Position numbers and translations under genes: made by a program. A model generated the notes under the pieces. That model did not search any database. It saw only the letters and a list, made by a program, of their open reading frames with translations, and was not told the origin of the DNA. Shown one piece after another: positions 12,136-23,134 of a stretch of DNA of 64,000 nt (the stretch's first letter is position 1; every line of letters begins with the position of its first letter). This DNA is from Rutpela maculata (lineage: Eukaryota; Arthropoda; Insecta; Coleoptera; Cerambycidae), in the NCBI GenBank assembly GCA_936432065.2, contig OW386290.2, positions 143,355,677 through 143,419,676 of the forward strand, in the 5' to 3' direction.

Positions 12136-13340
12136 CATACCATATTTTTCACCACTACCAGGGCCTATTTTCAATACTCACTTAGGTAAATTATACAAAT
12201 TTTAGTAACACGTCTTTAAAATTAATATTATCATCAGCTTATATCGCAAGTTGTCCCCATCTTGCACCCCCGCTCATCAATTTTCATTTTCGAGCAGAAA
12301 ATTTTCTGGAATTTTTATTGAAAAGTCCTGAACAAACTGTAAAAGTCAAGAAATTATGAATTGATATACACCTTGTATAATAGAAATGAAAATAAATAAA
12401 TAAGAAAACTGTATCTGTTCATAAGAACTGCTCTCATCTAGCTTTCTGTAATTCAAACTGGTTAATGAGTTCACTAAAATCCATCGAATGTAAAAGTTTA
12501 TTTTTTATGGAAATCATAGCTAGTGAGGTTAACCGATCTTGAGTCATTGAAATACAGTTTTTGGAGTTTGAATATTGAAGCCAACTTCTGTGACTTATTT
12601 CTGCATTAGGTAAAATACAACAACAATGAAAAAGAGTAAAGTGCCTGCATTTGTTTTTTGAATTTTTTGAATTAGTATCCCTGGGAAATCGTGAATTAGG
12701 ACCTTCAATTTTTTCTGGACCACGTATAACTATTTCATCTCGAATTAAAGCAGTTAAAAATCTTGGCCAATTTTCCATACCTGAATAGTCATAACTTATC
12801 GGTGTATTATTATTTTTTCATTTCCTTTGTTCATTTTATCGTTATTTTTCGTAATTTCAGTTTCCATTTCAGCACTTTTAGCACAACCAACGTTCTTATT
12901 GTCAACCACCTGCACTGTTACATATTTTTTACCCTCCTCAAATTCTTCGAACACTTGACTTTTGCTAAAATTTATTTGTGGTTCATTTGAAGACGAAGAC
13001 GTCGAAATGATTATAAATTATGACATAAATGCCGAACACTTTTCTATCTTTCAGAACTACCATTTTTCTTTTACGATTTTGCGCCCCAGACAATTTCGAA
13101 GACATTTTTATTATTTGTTATTCCACTATACACTATTACTATTGAATATTGTCAATATTGGACGTCAACAAACATAACACAACACAAAATTTTTTAATTA
13201 CTAACGTACCTAATTATAATTATTAATATACAAAGTCCGAAGAAAGCTAGTAAAGTTACAAGCTACCGCGCTACCGGTCTTACTAACACTATGTCTATAA
13301 TAAACTGATTTCAACAATTTGCTTTTTAGTTAGAAACTCA
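12136..13340 (-). mobile_element. hAT element, internally deleted (copy 1)
   Basis: The left edge is set where homology to the second copy (17791-18456) begins, at CATACCATATTTTTCACCAC. Inside this, copy 2 carries CAGGACCGGCCC, which resembles a hAT terminal repeat; copy 1 has CAGGGCC there. The transposase relic at 12434-13107 reads leftwards towards this end. The right end is not resolved; a GC-rich stretch with GGCGCCCC at 13363-13388 may belong to it. Neither a full terminal repeat at the right end nor an 8-bp target duplication was found. Confidence 0.55.
12434..13107 (-). pseudogene. hAT (TTF-type zinc finger) transposase with internal deletion
   Basis: The minus strand starts with an ATG at 13107 and reads SSKLSGAQNRKRK, the N-terminus typical of TTF-finger hAT transposases. 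After frame changes comes an acidic linker at about 12980-12800. A continuous 114-residue frame then occupies 12778-12434: GPEKIEGPNSRFPRD..NKCRHFTLFH and SWLQYSNSKNC are the start of the TTF zinc-finger region. It passes without a break into TQDRLTSLAMISIKNKLL and SELINQFELQKAR, the extreme C-terminus of the hAT dimerisation region. The family is normally about 600-800 residues long; the finger remainder, RNase H-fold and most of the dimerisation domain are missing in frame. If expressed it could at most bind ends or partners. The junction is shared with the copy at 17791-18456. Confidence 0.55.
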
Positions 13341-15124
13341 AAACTCAGTCAAAAAAGACCGACAGTCGGCGCGTCGTCGGCGCCCCATGCAAAAACGATA
13401 AAATGCAAATATCATAGACACGCACTACACTGGCGAAAAATTGTAGGGATGCCAAGCTGAAGTCTCTCTCAAAGTAAATGATCAAAAGACAAATTTTTTT
13501 TATTTACTTACGAAATTGCAGCAACATAAGTACTGTAGACACTAAACACATGATTTCCATCACATTAATCGTTCGGTAGCAGGCATAGGTCTACCGTTTT
13601 TGGTATACATCACAAATACACTGGAATGTTATTTAAAATTTACTTCTAATAAAACAAACATAATCCTTTAACAAATTCTTCAGAATACCATAATTTCACA
13701 ACTAAAGAAAGACCCAAATTCCAGCCATCTTTAACTAACACGAACGAAGAAAATCAAGGCACAAATTTTTGCCATTTTTGACTGACACACCGGACCCTTT
13801 AAGGGTCCAGTCCAAAAGCAAGATGGCCAATGGCGACTTTATGTTTTATACGTGCTCTCCCCACACTATAGGTAGTAGGGAAATTGTACTCGCTGATTGG
13901 AAGATTGGGACTAGGCAACAACTTTGCCACGTAATTTAGGGAATATTCTAGAACGCCGAATTATAAACAAAATCAAAGGCTGGACGGGGACGGGGTCAAA
14001 TTTATTCTATAAAGTCTACAAAAAAAAGTAAATCTTATAATAAAATACAAAATACCGTAATTTAACGAATTCAACATTCATTCATTCATTCATCAAAATT
14101 TATGGGGATTTAAAATTGACCCGTTACAGTTTCTCGAAAATCGAGCTCACGACACCTATATTGGTTTTTGTCTATCTGTCATAGTTTTAGAGAAAACCCC
14201 AAATCCCATCTAATTTGGTCCACCCTGTATAACCACCTAGTGAACGGCAACTGACACAATTTCTTTTAAATTTGTAGGTAACCTCGACAACAAAGTCATA
14301 ACACCAACGTAAGCCTTCATGAAGAGTCCCCCCTGTACCAAACTCAGATCTGACAGATACAAATAAATAACGATTTAAAAATAAAACGGGCTTCAGAGCT
14401 CGCCCTTAGAATTATTCTTTATTTTGACAAAGCGAGCAAACAGCCAGGGGCTTAGAGATTGACATAAAATTATACAAATATTTGCAATTATTTTCACTAC
14501 AGAATTTTTTGTTAGACGTCTGGTTGTTCAATCCTGAACACAATACGCGATATTTTTTATTACTCGAGCAGTAAACCGGAGTAATAGAGGAATTATTCAC
14601 TCGTCTTTCAATTTATGATGTAGCATTTAATGTTCCCTCCAGAGCCCTATCAGATACAGAATGCGGTGGGCACAAGCCAACAGCATTATTTTGATGAAAA
14701 AACCCTAGGCGGTGTGAGCGGAACCGTAATTTATTTTTAGAACAGAAGATTGCGTCCTTATACAATATTGGGTTAAAGTGTTTGTGTTTATTTTGTGGTA
14801 GCTGCGGCTCTATGATCTATCTTTTAAATGGATATTCTCGTAGAGGAATGGATCAATTACCAAAATTGCTGGACGAAAAGATGAGGATTATGAAAACATT
14901 TAATTAAAGTTAAAATAGCAGGCCATGGATACAAAACTATACCGGATGGCAACGAGACCACTTCCGGCAGCCATTTATTTATTTTAACCTTCCTACAATA
15001 AAATTGTGGGAGGTTACAACAATTAGTCCAAATCGAAAATTGAGATAACATCAAATCTTTACGTTTTGAGGTCCCAGGAACCCAAAAACGTGGTTTTTGA
15101 AAAATGTCTGCGTGCTTGCGCGCG

Positions 15125-15126
<2 letters not shown>
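13341..15126. other. No gene seen; transposon-like ends
   Basis: It contains CATT tetranucleotide units at about 14072-14093, a perfect palindrome GGACCCTTTAAGGGTCC near 13794-13810, and CACCCTGTATA at about 14222-14232, which looks like the end of a mariner-type element. A Cys-containing 62-residue minus frame at 14412-14600 was not recognised. The end of the stretch adjoins the GT microsatellite. Confidence 0.4.

Positions 15127-15130
<4 letters not shown>

Positions 15131-15181
<51 letters not shown>
15131..15181 (+). repeat. (GT)n microsatellite
   Basis: An uninterrupted TG/GT run of about 50 bp, preceded by CGCGCGTGTC and followed by TATGTATG. Downstream (15195-15245) comes CTACTAAACGGATTTGGATG and AAACTTTGCATG, wording also met next to other microsatellites in this window. 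Confidence 0.95.
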
Positions 15182-15189
<8 letters not shown>

Positions 15190-15581
15190 TAGCACAATAG
15201 CGGCGAAGCTACTAAACGGATTTGGATGAAACTTTGCATGAGGGTTTCTTTAGTGCTCCAGAAGATCTGAAAAGGTTTTGGTTGAGATCGGATTACATTT
15301 AGTGCCGTTTTGGAACAACAAGTTGTTTATTTTATGATTACTTACAATTTGTAATCGAACCATTGAAAAGCAGTAAAAATTCCAATTTCAACGATATATC
15401 ACACTTGCACCCTTTCGATTTGGTTTCCGTTAAAAAAATTAAAAAGAATTCGTTATATGTGCACACATGATAGCATCCAAAAAATATTATTGGTATTATT
15501 GTTAGGGGAAAATGTATTTTGCCATCTGTCAAAAATATTTGGGTTGGTAACCCTTGTGAATGTTGATTTATAGGTTATGGT

Positions 15582-15775
15582 ACGTGACGTCACAGCTAAC
15601 CTCAAAAATATATATTTCTTAAGATTTAAGAATATTACATAGCTATTATTAAAATTTCTGCCTGGTTGCCGTACTTTCAACTAAAATCTACTTCAGTGTA
15701 ATGTTTATGAAGTTCTAAATACTTTGTCCTAATAAAATAGGACTCTTTTTGTAAGGTGGAAATCTAACCTGTAAT
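15582..15775 (+). repeat. Repeat R1, unoccupied copy
   Basis: The stretch from ACGTGACGTCACAGCTAACC to CTAACCTGTAATTAGG matches 26802-26870 joined to 29622-29750 at high identity. In this copy AGCTATTATT runs straight into AAAATTTCTG, so it represents the site before the nested insertions at 26871-29621. It contains a palindromic ACGTGACGTCAC. No coding frame. Confidence 0.8.
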
Positions 15776-15781
15776 TAGGGA

Positions 15782-16372
15782 ATGGAACTTTAATAATATA
15801 ATACTTGAAATCCTCTACCCCAAGAACCCATAAAACGATACCCCACATCGGTAGTGGGGTGGGGATGGTGATAGGGGGGGGGGTGGTAGTGGGGGTGAAT
15901 GAAGTAAACAAATATTTTGAGGTTTCTGGTTCTTGTATACACACTAAATCACATTTTTTTTTTCATCTCCTTAATAATTGGGTGGGGGTGATAATGGGGG
16001 TGGCTAATGCCAATTTTTTTTTAAGACTTTAGCTTCTCTTGTATGTGATAAATACCAATTTTATGGACTCTTACCTGCTTCATTTACCTATTTACCTCAA
16101 TTTACCCCCCAACCCTTCGACGGAACAAGATGAAAATATAATCTAGTTCCAGATCTCGTTAAAGTACATATGTGTACCAAATTTCAAGTCAATATCTTAA
16201 ACGGTTCCAGAGTAAACGTGCGCACAAAAAAGTTACAGACAGACCGACAGATAGAATTTTTTTTCGCTCAAAGTTAAAATCTCGACGTTTCATGACATTC
16301 TAAGCCCATTTGAACAATAAAATTTTTTTTAAATTTTTTTGTCGTTACTATACTTCCACTGGATGTGGAAGT
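15782..16372 (+). mobile_element. H1 hairpin-ended repeat, 5'-truncated copy
   Basis: It shares with the full copy at 37219-37937 the GGTGG-rich block, the CAATTTACCCCCCAACCCTT block, the AAATTTCAAGTCAATATCTT block, a CAGACAGACCGACAG microsatellite and the terminal hairpin CTTCCACTGGATGTGGAAG (ends 16372). The first ~200 bp of the family (GCTGCCCAAGGAATCACT onward) are missing. It adjoins R1. Confidence 0.8.
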
Positions 16373-17306
16373 AATTAGGGGACAACAATTTCCCTACAAA
16401 AATACACTCAGGCCCTGAATTACAAAAGATCTTATAAATTTTATCCTATAACGCATTGTTCCTGTGATATCTGGTAAAATTCAAATTCAAGTAACTACAC
16501 TACTCAAGTGACTATATCAATAGTCATAAAGTAATTTCATAATAATTTCTTTCGTATTATCTGTAGCGATTTAAAAAAAGAACGGTACATTCGGATTAAC
16601 AAATCCGAAATTTATGTTAACGTATTGAACGAGATCCAGGGAATATTTATAGTTTTATATAAATTATACGATTGATGTAAGCTTCTACAAGCGAATAATT
16701 TGATATTGAAACATGAATATTGAATTGCTTAGAAGTATAAAAATGTATGACAAAATTCGAATTTATCTTTGGTGTTCTAGAGATTTCTTTATAGACGTCA
16801 ATTGAATGAAATATTAATACTTAAATAAAAAAATTATCTACCTTACAAATTCAGTGAGTTCATTTTTTATTACATCATTAAACCAAGTAGTATATAGATT
16901 TATTACGATTTTTTCTTATTAAAGCGTCAAATATATAAAATGTCTAAATATATAAAATGAAAAGCAAGTGCTGAGCGTTGTATTATTTCCATATCCAGTA
17001 GAAGTATAGTAACACAAAAGAACATTTGAAAATGTTTATGGTTGAAATAGGCTTTGAATTTTTACAATTAATTATTTTTATCTACTTTTATTAGGTTATA
17101 TATTAATGAACTGCTTTTGACATGTACTTACGCTTCGTTAATCTTGGCCCTTCGAAACAAAGGTTTCTGAGAAAAATTATTTCTTTAAGATTTACATACA
17201 CTCTATAGGAAAACGTGTAATTTCTTACATTTCCTCGAATATCTCGATAATTATCGTTTTTTTCGAAAAATTTGCAGACAGCTTATGTAAAGAGAATTGA
17301 TTGAGC
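16373..17306. other. No gene seen; contains an H1 end fragment
   Basis: AT-rich. At 16984-17070 there is a minus-strand H1 terminus: the hairpin is decayed to TTCCATATCCAGTAGAAG, followed by ATAGTAAC and the AAAATGTTTATGGTTGAAAT block. The remainder is unassigned. Confidence 0.5.
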
Positions 17307-17788
17307 TTTCTGACTCTTTTTTAATTTTTTTTCTAACATAAAAAACAAGACTTTTGACCGAATATGTGCTCCGGGCTATTGCAGTTCATGGAGAAGTTTT
17401 GCATTTTCGGCTGCGTAATATTAATATACAAAGCTGATTTTTTTGGCTACAAGCAGTTTATGCACTATTTCGATTAAAAATCACATTTTACCTCCGCTTA
17501 AAGGTGGCTAAATCTTTGAAGACAACAAATATAAAAGGGTGAACAAAAATTAAATTTTACAGTCAAATTTTATTAATAAACAAATTGAGTAATTTAAACA
17601 AAATTTTCTCAATTTAATATTTATTGTTATAATCGTAGAAGTATAATATTCAACTTGCGGTAATGGTAATAACTCACTTGATGAATTACAGCACTCGCCT
17701 ATGGCTCGTGCTGTAAACTTTCATCTGCGTGAGTTATTACCTACATTACCGCTCGAGGAATAATATACTATTTATTTATTTGCTTTCA
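17307..17788 (+). repeat. Direct repeat A, copy 1
   Basis: It is nearly identical to 18461-18942 (offset 1,154 bp), starting TTTCTGACTCTTTTTTAATT and ending GCTTTCA. Between the copies lies a hAT fragment. It contains the palindrome at 17657-17752. Confidence 0.88.
17657..17752. repeat. GC-centred palindrome
   Basis: The arms GCGGTAATGGTAATAACTCA and its near complement (17729-17752) flank a nested inverted core, AGCACTCGCCTATGGCTCGT. It recurs at 18811-18906 inside the second direct repeat. It is one of a class of loci with a GC-rich CTCG..CGAG-like centre. Confidence 0.8.
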
Positions 17789-17790
17789 CT

Positions 17791-18456
17791 CATACCATAT
17801 TTTTCACCACTACCAGGACCGGCCCAATGAAATTTCTCGCCCCAGACCGGTTATAAATTTTGCGCCCCCTTTCCCGATTTTCAATACTTTCTTAGGTAAA
17901 CTATACAAATTTTAGTAACACGCCTTTAAAATTAATATTATCAGCTTATATCCAAAGTTGTTCCCATCTTGCGCCTTGCGCCCACGCTCATCAATTTTCA
18001 ATTTCGAGCAGAAAATTTTCTGGAATTTTTATTGAAAAGTCCTGAACAAACTGTAAAAGTCAAGAAATTATGAATTGATATACACCTTGTATAATAGAAA
18101 TGAAAATAAATAAATAAGAAAACTGAATCTGTTCATAAGAACTGCTCTCGTCTAGCTTTCTGTAATTCAAACTGGTTAATGAGTTTAATAAAATCCATCG
18201 AATGTAAAAGTTTATTTTCTATGGAAATCATAGCTAGTGAGGTTAACCGATCTTGAGTCATTCAAATACAGTTTTTGGAGTTTGAATATTGAAGCCAACT
18301 TCTGTGACTTATTTCTGCATTAGGTAAAATACAACAACAATGAAAAAGAGTAAAGTGCCTGCATTTGTTTTTTGAATTTTTTGAATTAGTATCCCTGGGA
18401 AATCGTGAATTAGGACCTTCAATTTTTTCTGGACCATGTATAACTATTTCATCTCT
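17791..18456 (-). mobile_element. hAT deletion derivative, copy 2 (truncated)
   Basis: It aligns over its length with 12136-12745. Minus-strand translation gives GPEKIEGPNSRFPRD, SWLQYSNSKNC, then a stop (copy 1 has Ser-Met here), then TQDRLTSLAMISI and NQFELQKAR. The same TTF-to-C-terminus deletion junction is present, so the two copies descend from one deleted ancestor. The end CAGGACCGGCCC..TTTGCGCCCC is better kept than in copy 1. The copy breaks off at ATTTCATCTC (18456), where direct repeat A resumes. Confidence 0.7.
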
Positions 18457-18460
18457 GACA

Positions 18461-18942
18461 TTTCTGACTCTTTTTTAATTTTTTTTCTAACATAAAAAAC
18501 AAGACTTTTGACCGAATATGTGCTCCGGGCTATTGCAGTTCATGGAGAAGTTTTGCATTTTCGGCTGCGTAATATTAATATACAAAGCTGATTTTTTTGG
18601 CTACAAGCAGTTTATGCACTATTTCGATTAAAAATCACATTTTACCTCCGCTTAAAGGTGGCTAAATCTTTGAAGAAAACAAATATAAAAGGGTGAACAA
18701 AAATTAAATTTTACAGTCAAATTTTATTAATAAACAAACTGAGTAATTTAAACAAAATTTTCTTAATTTAATATTTATTGTTATAATCGTAGAAGTATAA
18801 TATTCAACTTGCGGTAATGGTAATAACTCACTTGATGAATTACAGCACTCGCCTATGGCTCGTGCTGTAAACTTTCATCTGCGTGAGTTATTACCTACAT
18901 TACCGCTCGATGAATAATATACTATTTATTTATTTGCTTTCA
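18461..18942 (+). repeat. Direct repeat A, copy 2
   Basis: It matches 17307-17788 with only a few substitutions (for example TTTCTTAAT for TTTCTCAAT). Such low divergence implies a recent duplication. It includes the palindrome at 18811-18906. Confidence 0.88.
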
Positions 18943-18948
18943 TCATAA

Positions 18949-19100
18949 TTAGAGAATATTATTTAGGTATTAAGCAAATCACAACTTACACACTTTTTTA
19001 TTTTTTACCTAACTAGTATATTAGCGTGCACAGATTAGAGCAACAATATACAGAAAGTAGTAGTAGTAATTTCATAATAAATAAAAAAGTGTGTAAGTTC
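18949..19100. repeat. Short version of the 58157-59055 palindrome
   Basis: The left arm AGAGAATATTATTTAGGTAT and the following ~40 bp match the outer arm at 58157. The inner GTATATTAGCGTGC and ATATACAGAAAGTAG blocks match 58950-58995, and the right arm ends AAGTGTGTAAGTT. It looks like a deleted form of the larger palindrome, keeping only the outer arms. Confidence 0.7.
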
Positions 19101-19212
19101 ACAATTACCCTTGCCCTTTATTGCCTTTTGGAGAGCAGAGTGCACTTTTTTAACATCGGATTCATGTTCAACATTAAAAAGTACATAGGAAAACACACCT
19201 CGCACTTCTCTT

Positions 19213-19715
19213 ACTTCCACATCCAGTGGAAGTATAGTAACGACAAAAAAATTTTTGAAAATTTTTATTGTTCAAATAGGCTTAGAATGTCATGAAACGT
19301 TGAGATTTTAAGTTTGAGCGAAAAAGTTTTCTGTCTGTCTGTCGGTCTGCCTGTCTGTAACTTTTTGTGCGCACGATTACTCTGAAACCGTTTAAGATAT
19401 TGACTTAAAATTTGGTACACGTATGTACTTTAACGGGATCTGGAACTAGATTATATTTTCATCTCATTCCGTCGAAGGATTGGGGGGTAAATTGGGGTAA
19501 ATAGGTAAATCAAGCGAGTAAGAGTACATAAAGTTGTTATTTAGGGTATACAGGGGAGGCTAAGGTCTCAAAAATTTTTTTGGCATTAGCCGCCCACATT
19601 ACCACCCCCCACCCCTTTATTAAAGGGAATGAAAACAAATTGTAATTTAGTGTGTGTACAAGAACCAATAGCTTCAAAATATTTTTTCCTTCATCCACCC
19701 ACACTACCACCCAGA
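19213..19715 (-). mobile_element. H1 hairpin-ended repeat, truncated copy
   Basis: It begins with the hairpin ACTTCCAC-ATCCA-GTGGAAGT (8-bp perfect stem), then ATAGTAAC, the GTCTGTCTGTCGGTC microsatellite, GTGCGCACGATTACTCTG, and the GTAAATTGGGGTAAAT and CCACC-rich blocks. The far third of the family is missing after about 19715. Confidence 0.82.
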
Positions 19716-19833
19716 TTTTTTTTATAAAGAATGACTTTTCGTCGTAAAATCAATAATAGAGATGTTTTTCCTCTTGTCAACTTCATCAGGGGCATACTGT
19801 ATATTTATATTTATATGTTATGTACATGTTATA

Positions 19834-21261
19834 CAGGGTGCAATCAGTTTCATGTCATTAAAAAAAACTGGTGGTGGGGAACGACTAAACGAACAAAAAA
19901 ACTTTATATAACATGGGGTCTAAATCCCATAGTTTTAGAAAAAAAAATAAACAATAATTTCTAAAATTTTTAATAATATTGTTTGAGAACTGCTGGAATA
20001 TTGTGGTAGGTTTAGATCGACGCGTGTCTGCCTATGACACTTGATATTTGTACAGATAGCTATAAAATGTCGGCGGTCTTTAGCGGTGCGGTAAAGATGA
20101 AAGACGTCGACGTTTTCTGAGTGTTTAGTAGATCTGAAGAAACCTATACTGCCCTCCTACGGAGAAAGGACTTAACTCAATGTTGTGTTAAGTCCATTTC
20201 GCCTAGGAATTCTTAAGATTTTTCATATACAATGTATTTTATTAACGCTTTTACCGACATACCACTCGAGACAGAGCCACTCTGCTTAGGTAATATCGAA
20301 GGTAATATAATAGATATGTTTGAAACCATACTAAAAATGCTAAGAACCCATTTTTAAAAAAAATTGAGATGAGTCCTTTCTCCTTAGGAGGGCAGTATAC
20401 TCTGACTCTCCTTGTGCAATATTTTAGTTACTGTGGGTATTTCGTTATGTACACACGTCCAACCCGTTCGTTGTTTTTGTTATTTTTGAATTTCGGGTCA
20501 CTGTAACGACTTGACCGGTAAGTCAATAAAATAAATCTTAACTATGGTTATTAGTGCAAGTCGTTAAGTTCTTGATTACGTACAGACACTACTTACTTGT
20601 TCGTTCTTTTTGTGTTTCTTTTTCAATTTTGGACTAAGTTTTTCTTTTATTTTTCTTTATTGACCACGTTAGTTGATAGTTTAGTGTTTAGTGTTGAACG
20701 GAATGCGTATGTCCTTAGTTCGACGTGCCGAACTGTGTATTGATGCAGATGCAGAGATTTCGAATAATTTATGTAGGTAAGCTTTTAACCCAGAACACTC
20801 ATTTATGTTACAAATGTTAATAAACCACATTTAAATTTTTTTAAATTATAAACAATAATCCAATATTTTGTTCCAAATTAAAAAACACATATGTAAAGAA
20901 ATGCTCTGTTTAAACCTTTATGGCCATTATTTGCTTGCAGTTGTGCAGAAAGAGATAATGAATTATGTAGCTCTTTATAATTGCCTGAGTTCGGTTGAGG
21001 CGGTCCATCAAAGGCCTTTGTTTTGACACCGCGGACCGCCGCGTATGCCGGCGAGGACTTTGCACTTTTTTATGACAATTTAAAAGTCCACTGACAAGAA
21101 AAGCAGTGGTTCTCAAATGTTTTCTACCTTAATATTAAAATTGTTGACCCAGGTCAGTTTTTTAAGGTGCCCCTAGAGGGAAAAGTCATAAATTTTTTTT
21201 GTTTGTCTAGTCGTTCCCCATTACCAGTTTTTTTTAATGACATGAAACTGATTACACCCTG
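19834..21261. mobile_element. TIR element with TA target sites, 1.43 kb
   Basis: Terminal inverted repeats of about 65 bp (19834-19899 and 21191-21261) begin CAGGGTGCAATCAGTTTCAT and include the GGTGGGGAACGACTA block; the right TIR differs at scattered positions. TA flanks both ends (19832-19833, 21262-21263), as in the Tc1/mariner superfamily. No transposase was recognised, so this is a non-autonomous copy. Inside it are a 251-bp TIR element, a possible two-exon short frame (20703-20980) and a GC-rich hairpin GGCGGTCC/GGACCGCC at 20999-21046. Confidence 0.8.
20147..20397. mobile_element. Nested 251-bp TIR MITE
   Basis: The 26-bp inverted repeats beginning TACTGCCCTCCTACGGAGAA (20147-20172 and 20372-20397) differ at one position. 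TA lies directly outside both ends, consistent with TA target duplication. The interior carries AAGGACTTAACTC-type text repeated in inverse orientation and has no frame. Confidence 0.82.
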
Positions 21262-21550
21262 TATATTTTTGCGTGTTTTTGTTTACATTAGTTTATATTC
21301 TTTTATTTGACATATCAAAACACTACTGTAATTTATCTTTGACTAATCAAATTATTATTACTATTATAAGGTAGAGGGGAGGTAGAAAGAGGGATAAAAT
21401 TCTTAACATGGTTTTAACACCGGATCCTCCGCCAAATATTAGAAAATTGCGTCTATGCTGGTAGCAATTGTTGGTAGAACCAAAAGTGCACACCCCGCAA
21501 ATTGTTTTATCCAATAAATTATATGCGTTAACATTAGTCATTGGAAAAAT

Positions 21551-21770
21551 TATTACTATACTGTTCGCAAATACGTAAACAAAAGCTATATTGTATTAGA
21601 TAGGCACATTTCCAAAACCGTAAATCGCTTGTAGAGAAAAAAAATTGTATCATTGTGTTAGTGAATGAACTCTGAATAAGTTTCAGAGTCCACTTGTCTA
21701 TTTGTCTGTCCGTCCGCCACATTTCTTGTAAAAACAAAATTTTGACAGGAAGTTAATATTAGTTAGAGGA
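21551..21770 (+). mobile_element. H2 repeat, decayed 5' part
   Basis: It matches the first ~220 bp of the copies at 26871 and 59262: CTGTTCGCAAATACG (the hairpin now broken), TAGGCACATTTCCAAAACCG, ATTGTGTTAGTGAATGAA, then GTCTGTCCGTCCGCCAC and ACATTTCTTGTAA. The order is the same but there are many substitutions, so this is the oldest of the three copies. The rest is missing. Confidence 0.65.
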
Positions 21771-23134
21771 ATGAATAGAGATCCTGAAACATTATTTCCT
21801 GTCAGTGTTTATATATTTTTATAATATAATATTACTATATTATTACTATTTTTCTGAATCATCTCACTGCTCTGCTGGAACTCTATGGTATTTTGTGATG
21901 CCATTATTACCACTCATAGTCCGGTGATTTTAAATTCAAAAATAACGATTTCGCGGAAAGTTTTGGGACAAGCCAAAAATTAGTCTACCCCCTACAGAAT
22001 ATCCTCAGGAACCCGAAAAAAATAGTGTTGACCACTCAAAATGGCGGCTTTAATGGTTATCTAACTTTTTGTAAACAAAATGAATTTTGCAACTTACTTG
22101 TTTGCTTATATCTTCGCTTCTAAAGGTCGTAGAAAAACGTTCGACTCGTCAATTTCTTCGTCATTGGTTTCCCTATAAGGTAGGTATATGCAAAGAACGA
22201 ATTTTTGATTGTTAATAACATTTTATACAAGAAACTGAAAAAATTTAATTTCTCGATCGTCGAACTTTGAAGTACTGTAGAAACAAATATAAAATATGCA
22301 TGTTAACGATATTATAACGAATAGTACATATTTTTACCCTTAATGAAATGCATTTTGTCCCGTTGCAAAATATTAATTATTTTTTTTGCAATTAATTTAT
22401 AAAAAAAAGCCGTTATACTAAAAGATCATATTAATATTTTACAGTTCTGTTTCGGTAAAACATTGTATTTGATGTACATTTACATAATCAAAAAGAATAT
22501 TGCAAAAAAATTTTAATTTGCGACTCTTTTACGCAAAAAATTAATTTTGCAACTTAAACAAATGTAAATATCTCAGTGGATTTTGCATAAAATTTATTGC
22601 AACTAACGGCATTTTAATTGTCATAAAAAAACACGAATAAAAAAAAAAAAATTTTTCCGATGCTTTGGAGCCGAGATATGAAGAATTCACGTTTTTTGCG
22701 ATTACGGCGAAATTTGAAAATATTTTTACTTGAAAATGTAACTGAATATACCTCAGAGTGTGTGTTATCACTTACAAAAAGTGCCATGTCTATATATCCA
22801 GATGGGCTATGGAAAAAAAAATGAGAAAATTGCATCCTTGGTGCTCGCGCTCACGCTAGACGCCAGATTCCCCTTCCCCTGCACTGCTAGTGGCGTACTT
22901 GGACAGTTTTACCGCGGCTGCAGCTTTATTTCTCTTTTTCTCGGTTTCAGGAGTGGCTAGATGGACGTTTTTTTTTAATGCAACTTATTTTTTTCTCAGC
23001 TTTCCGATTTTTCGATTATTTTTCAGTTATTCAATTACGTTGCTCCGCAAAAAGAATTTGTAATACAGCGGCTTTATTATTTTATTGTTATAAATAAAAT
23101 AATTTCAGTAGTTTATAATCAAACATCTTATCAT

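Noticed and set aside
14412..14600. 62-residue Cys-containing minus frame
   Set aside because: No recognisable spacing of a known zinc finger and no neighbouring coding signal; too short to call.
14857..15195. 112-residue minus frame rich in His-Thr
   Set aside because: It is the translation of the GT microsatellite.
15772..16381. TAATTAGGG on both sides of the H1 copy, as a 9-bp target duplication
   Set aside because: The left side is a truncation point inside the H1 family and not its real end, so the match is probably coincidence or microhomology.
22541..22960. Frames repeated at 24236-24697, as if a duplicated gene
   Set aside because: They are the two arms of the 21917-25277 inverted repeat and contain no conserved protein pattern.
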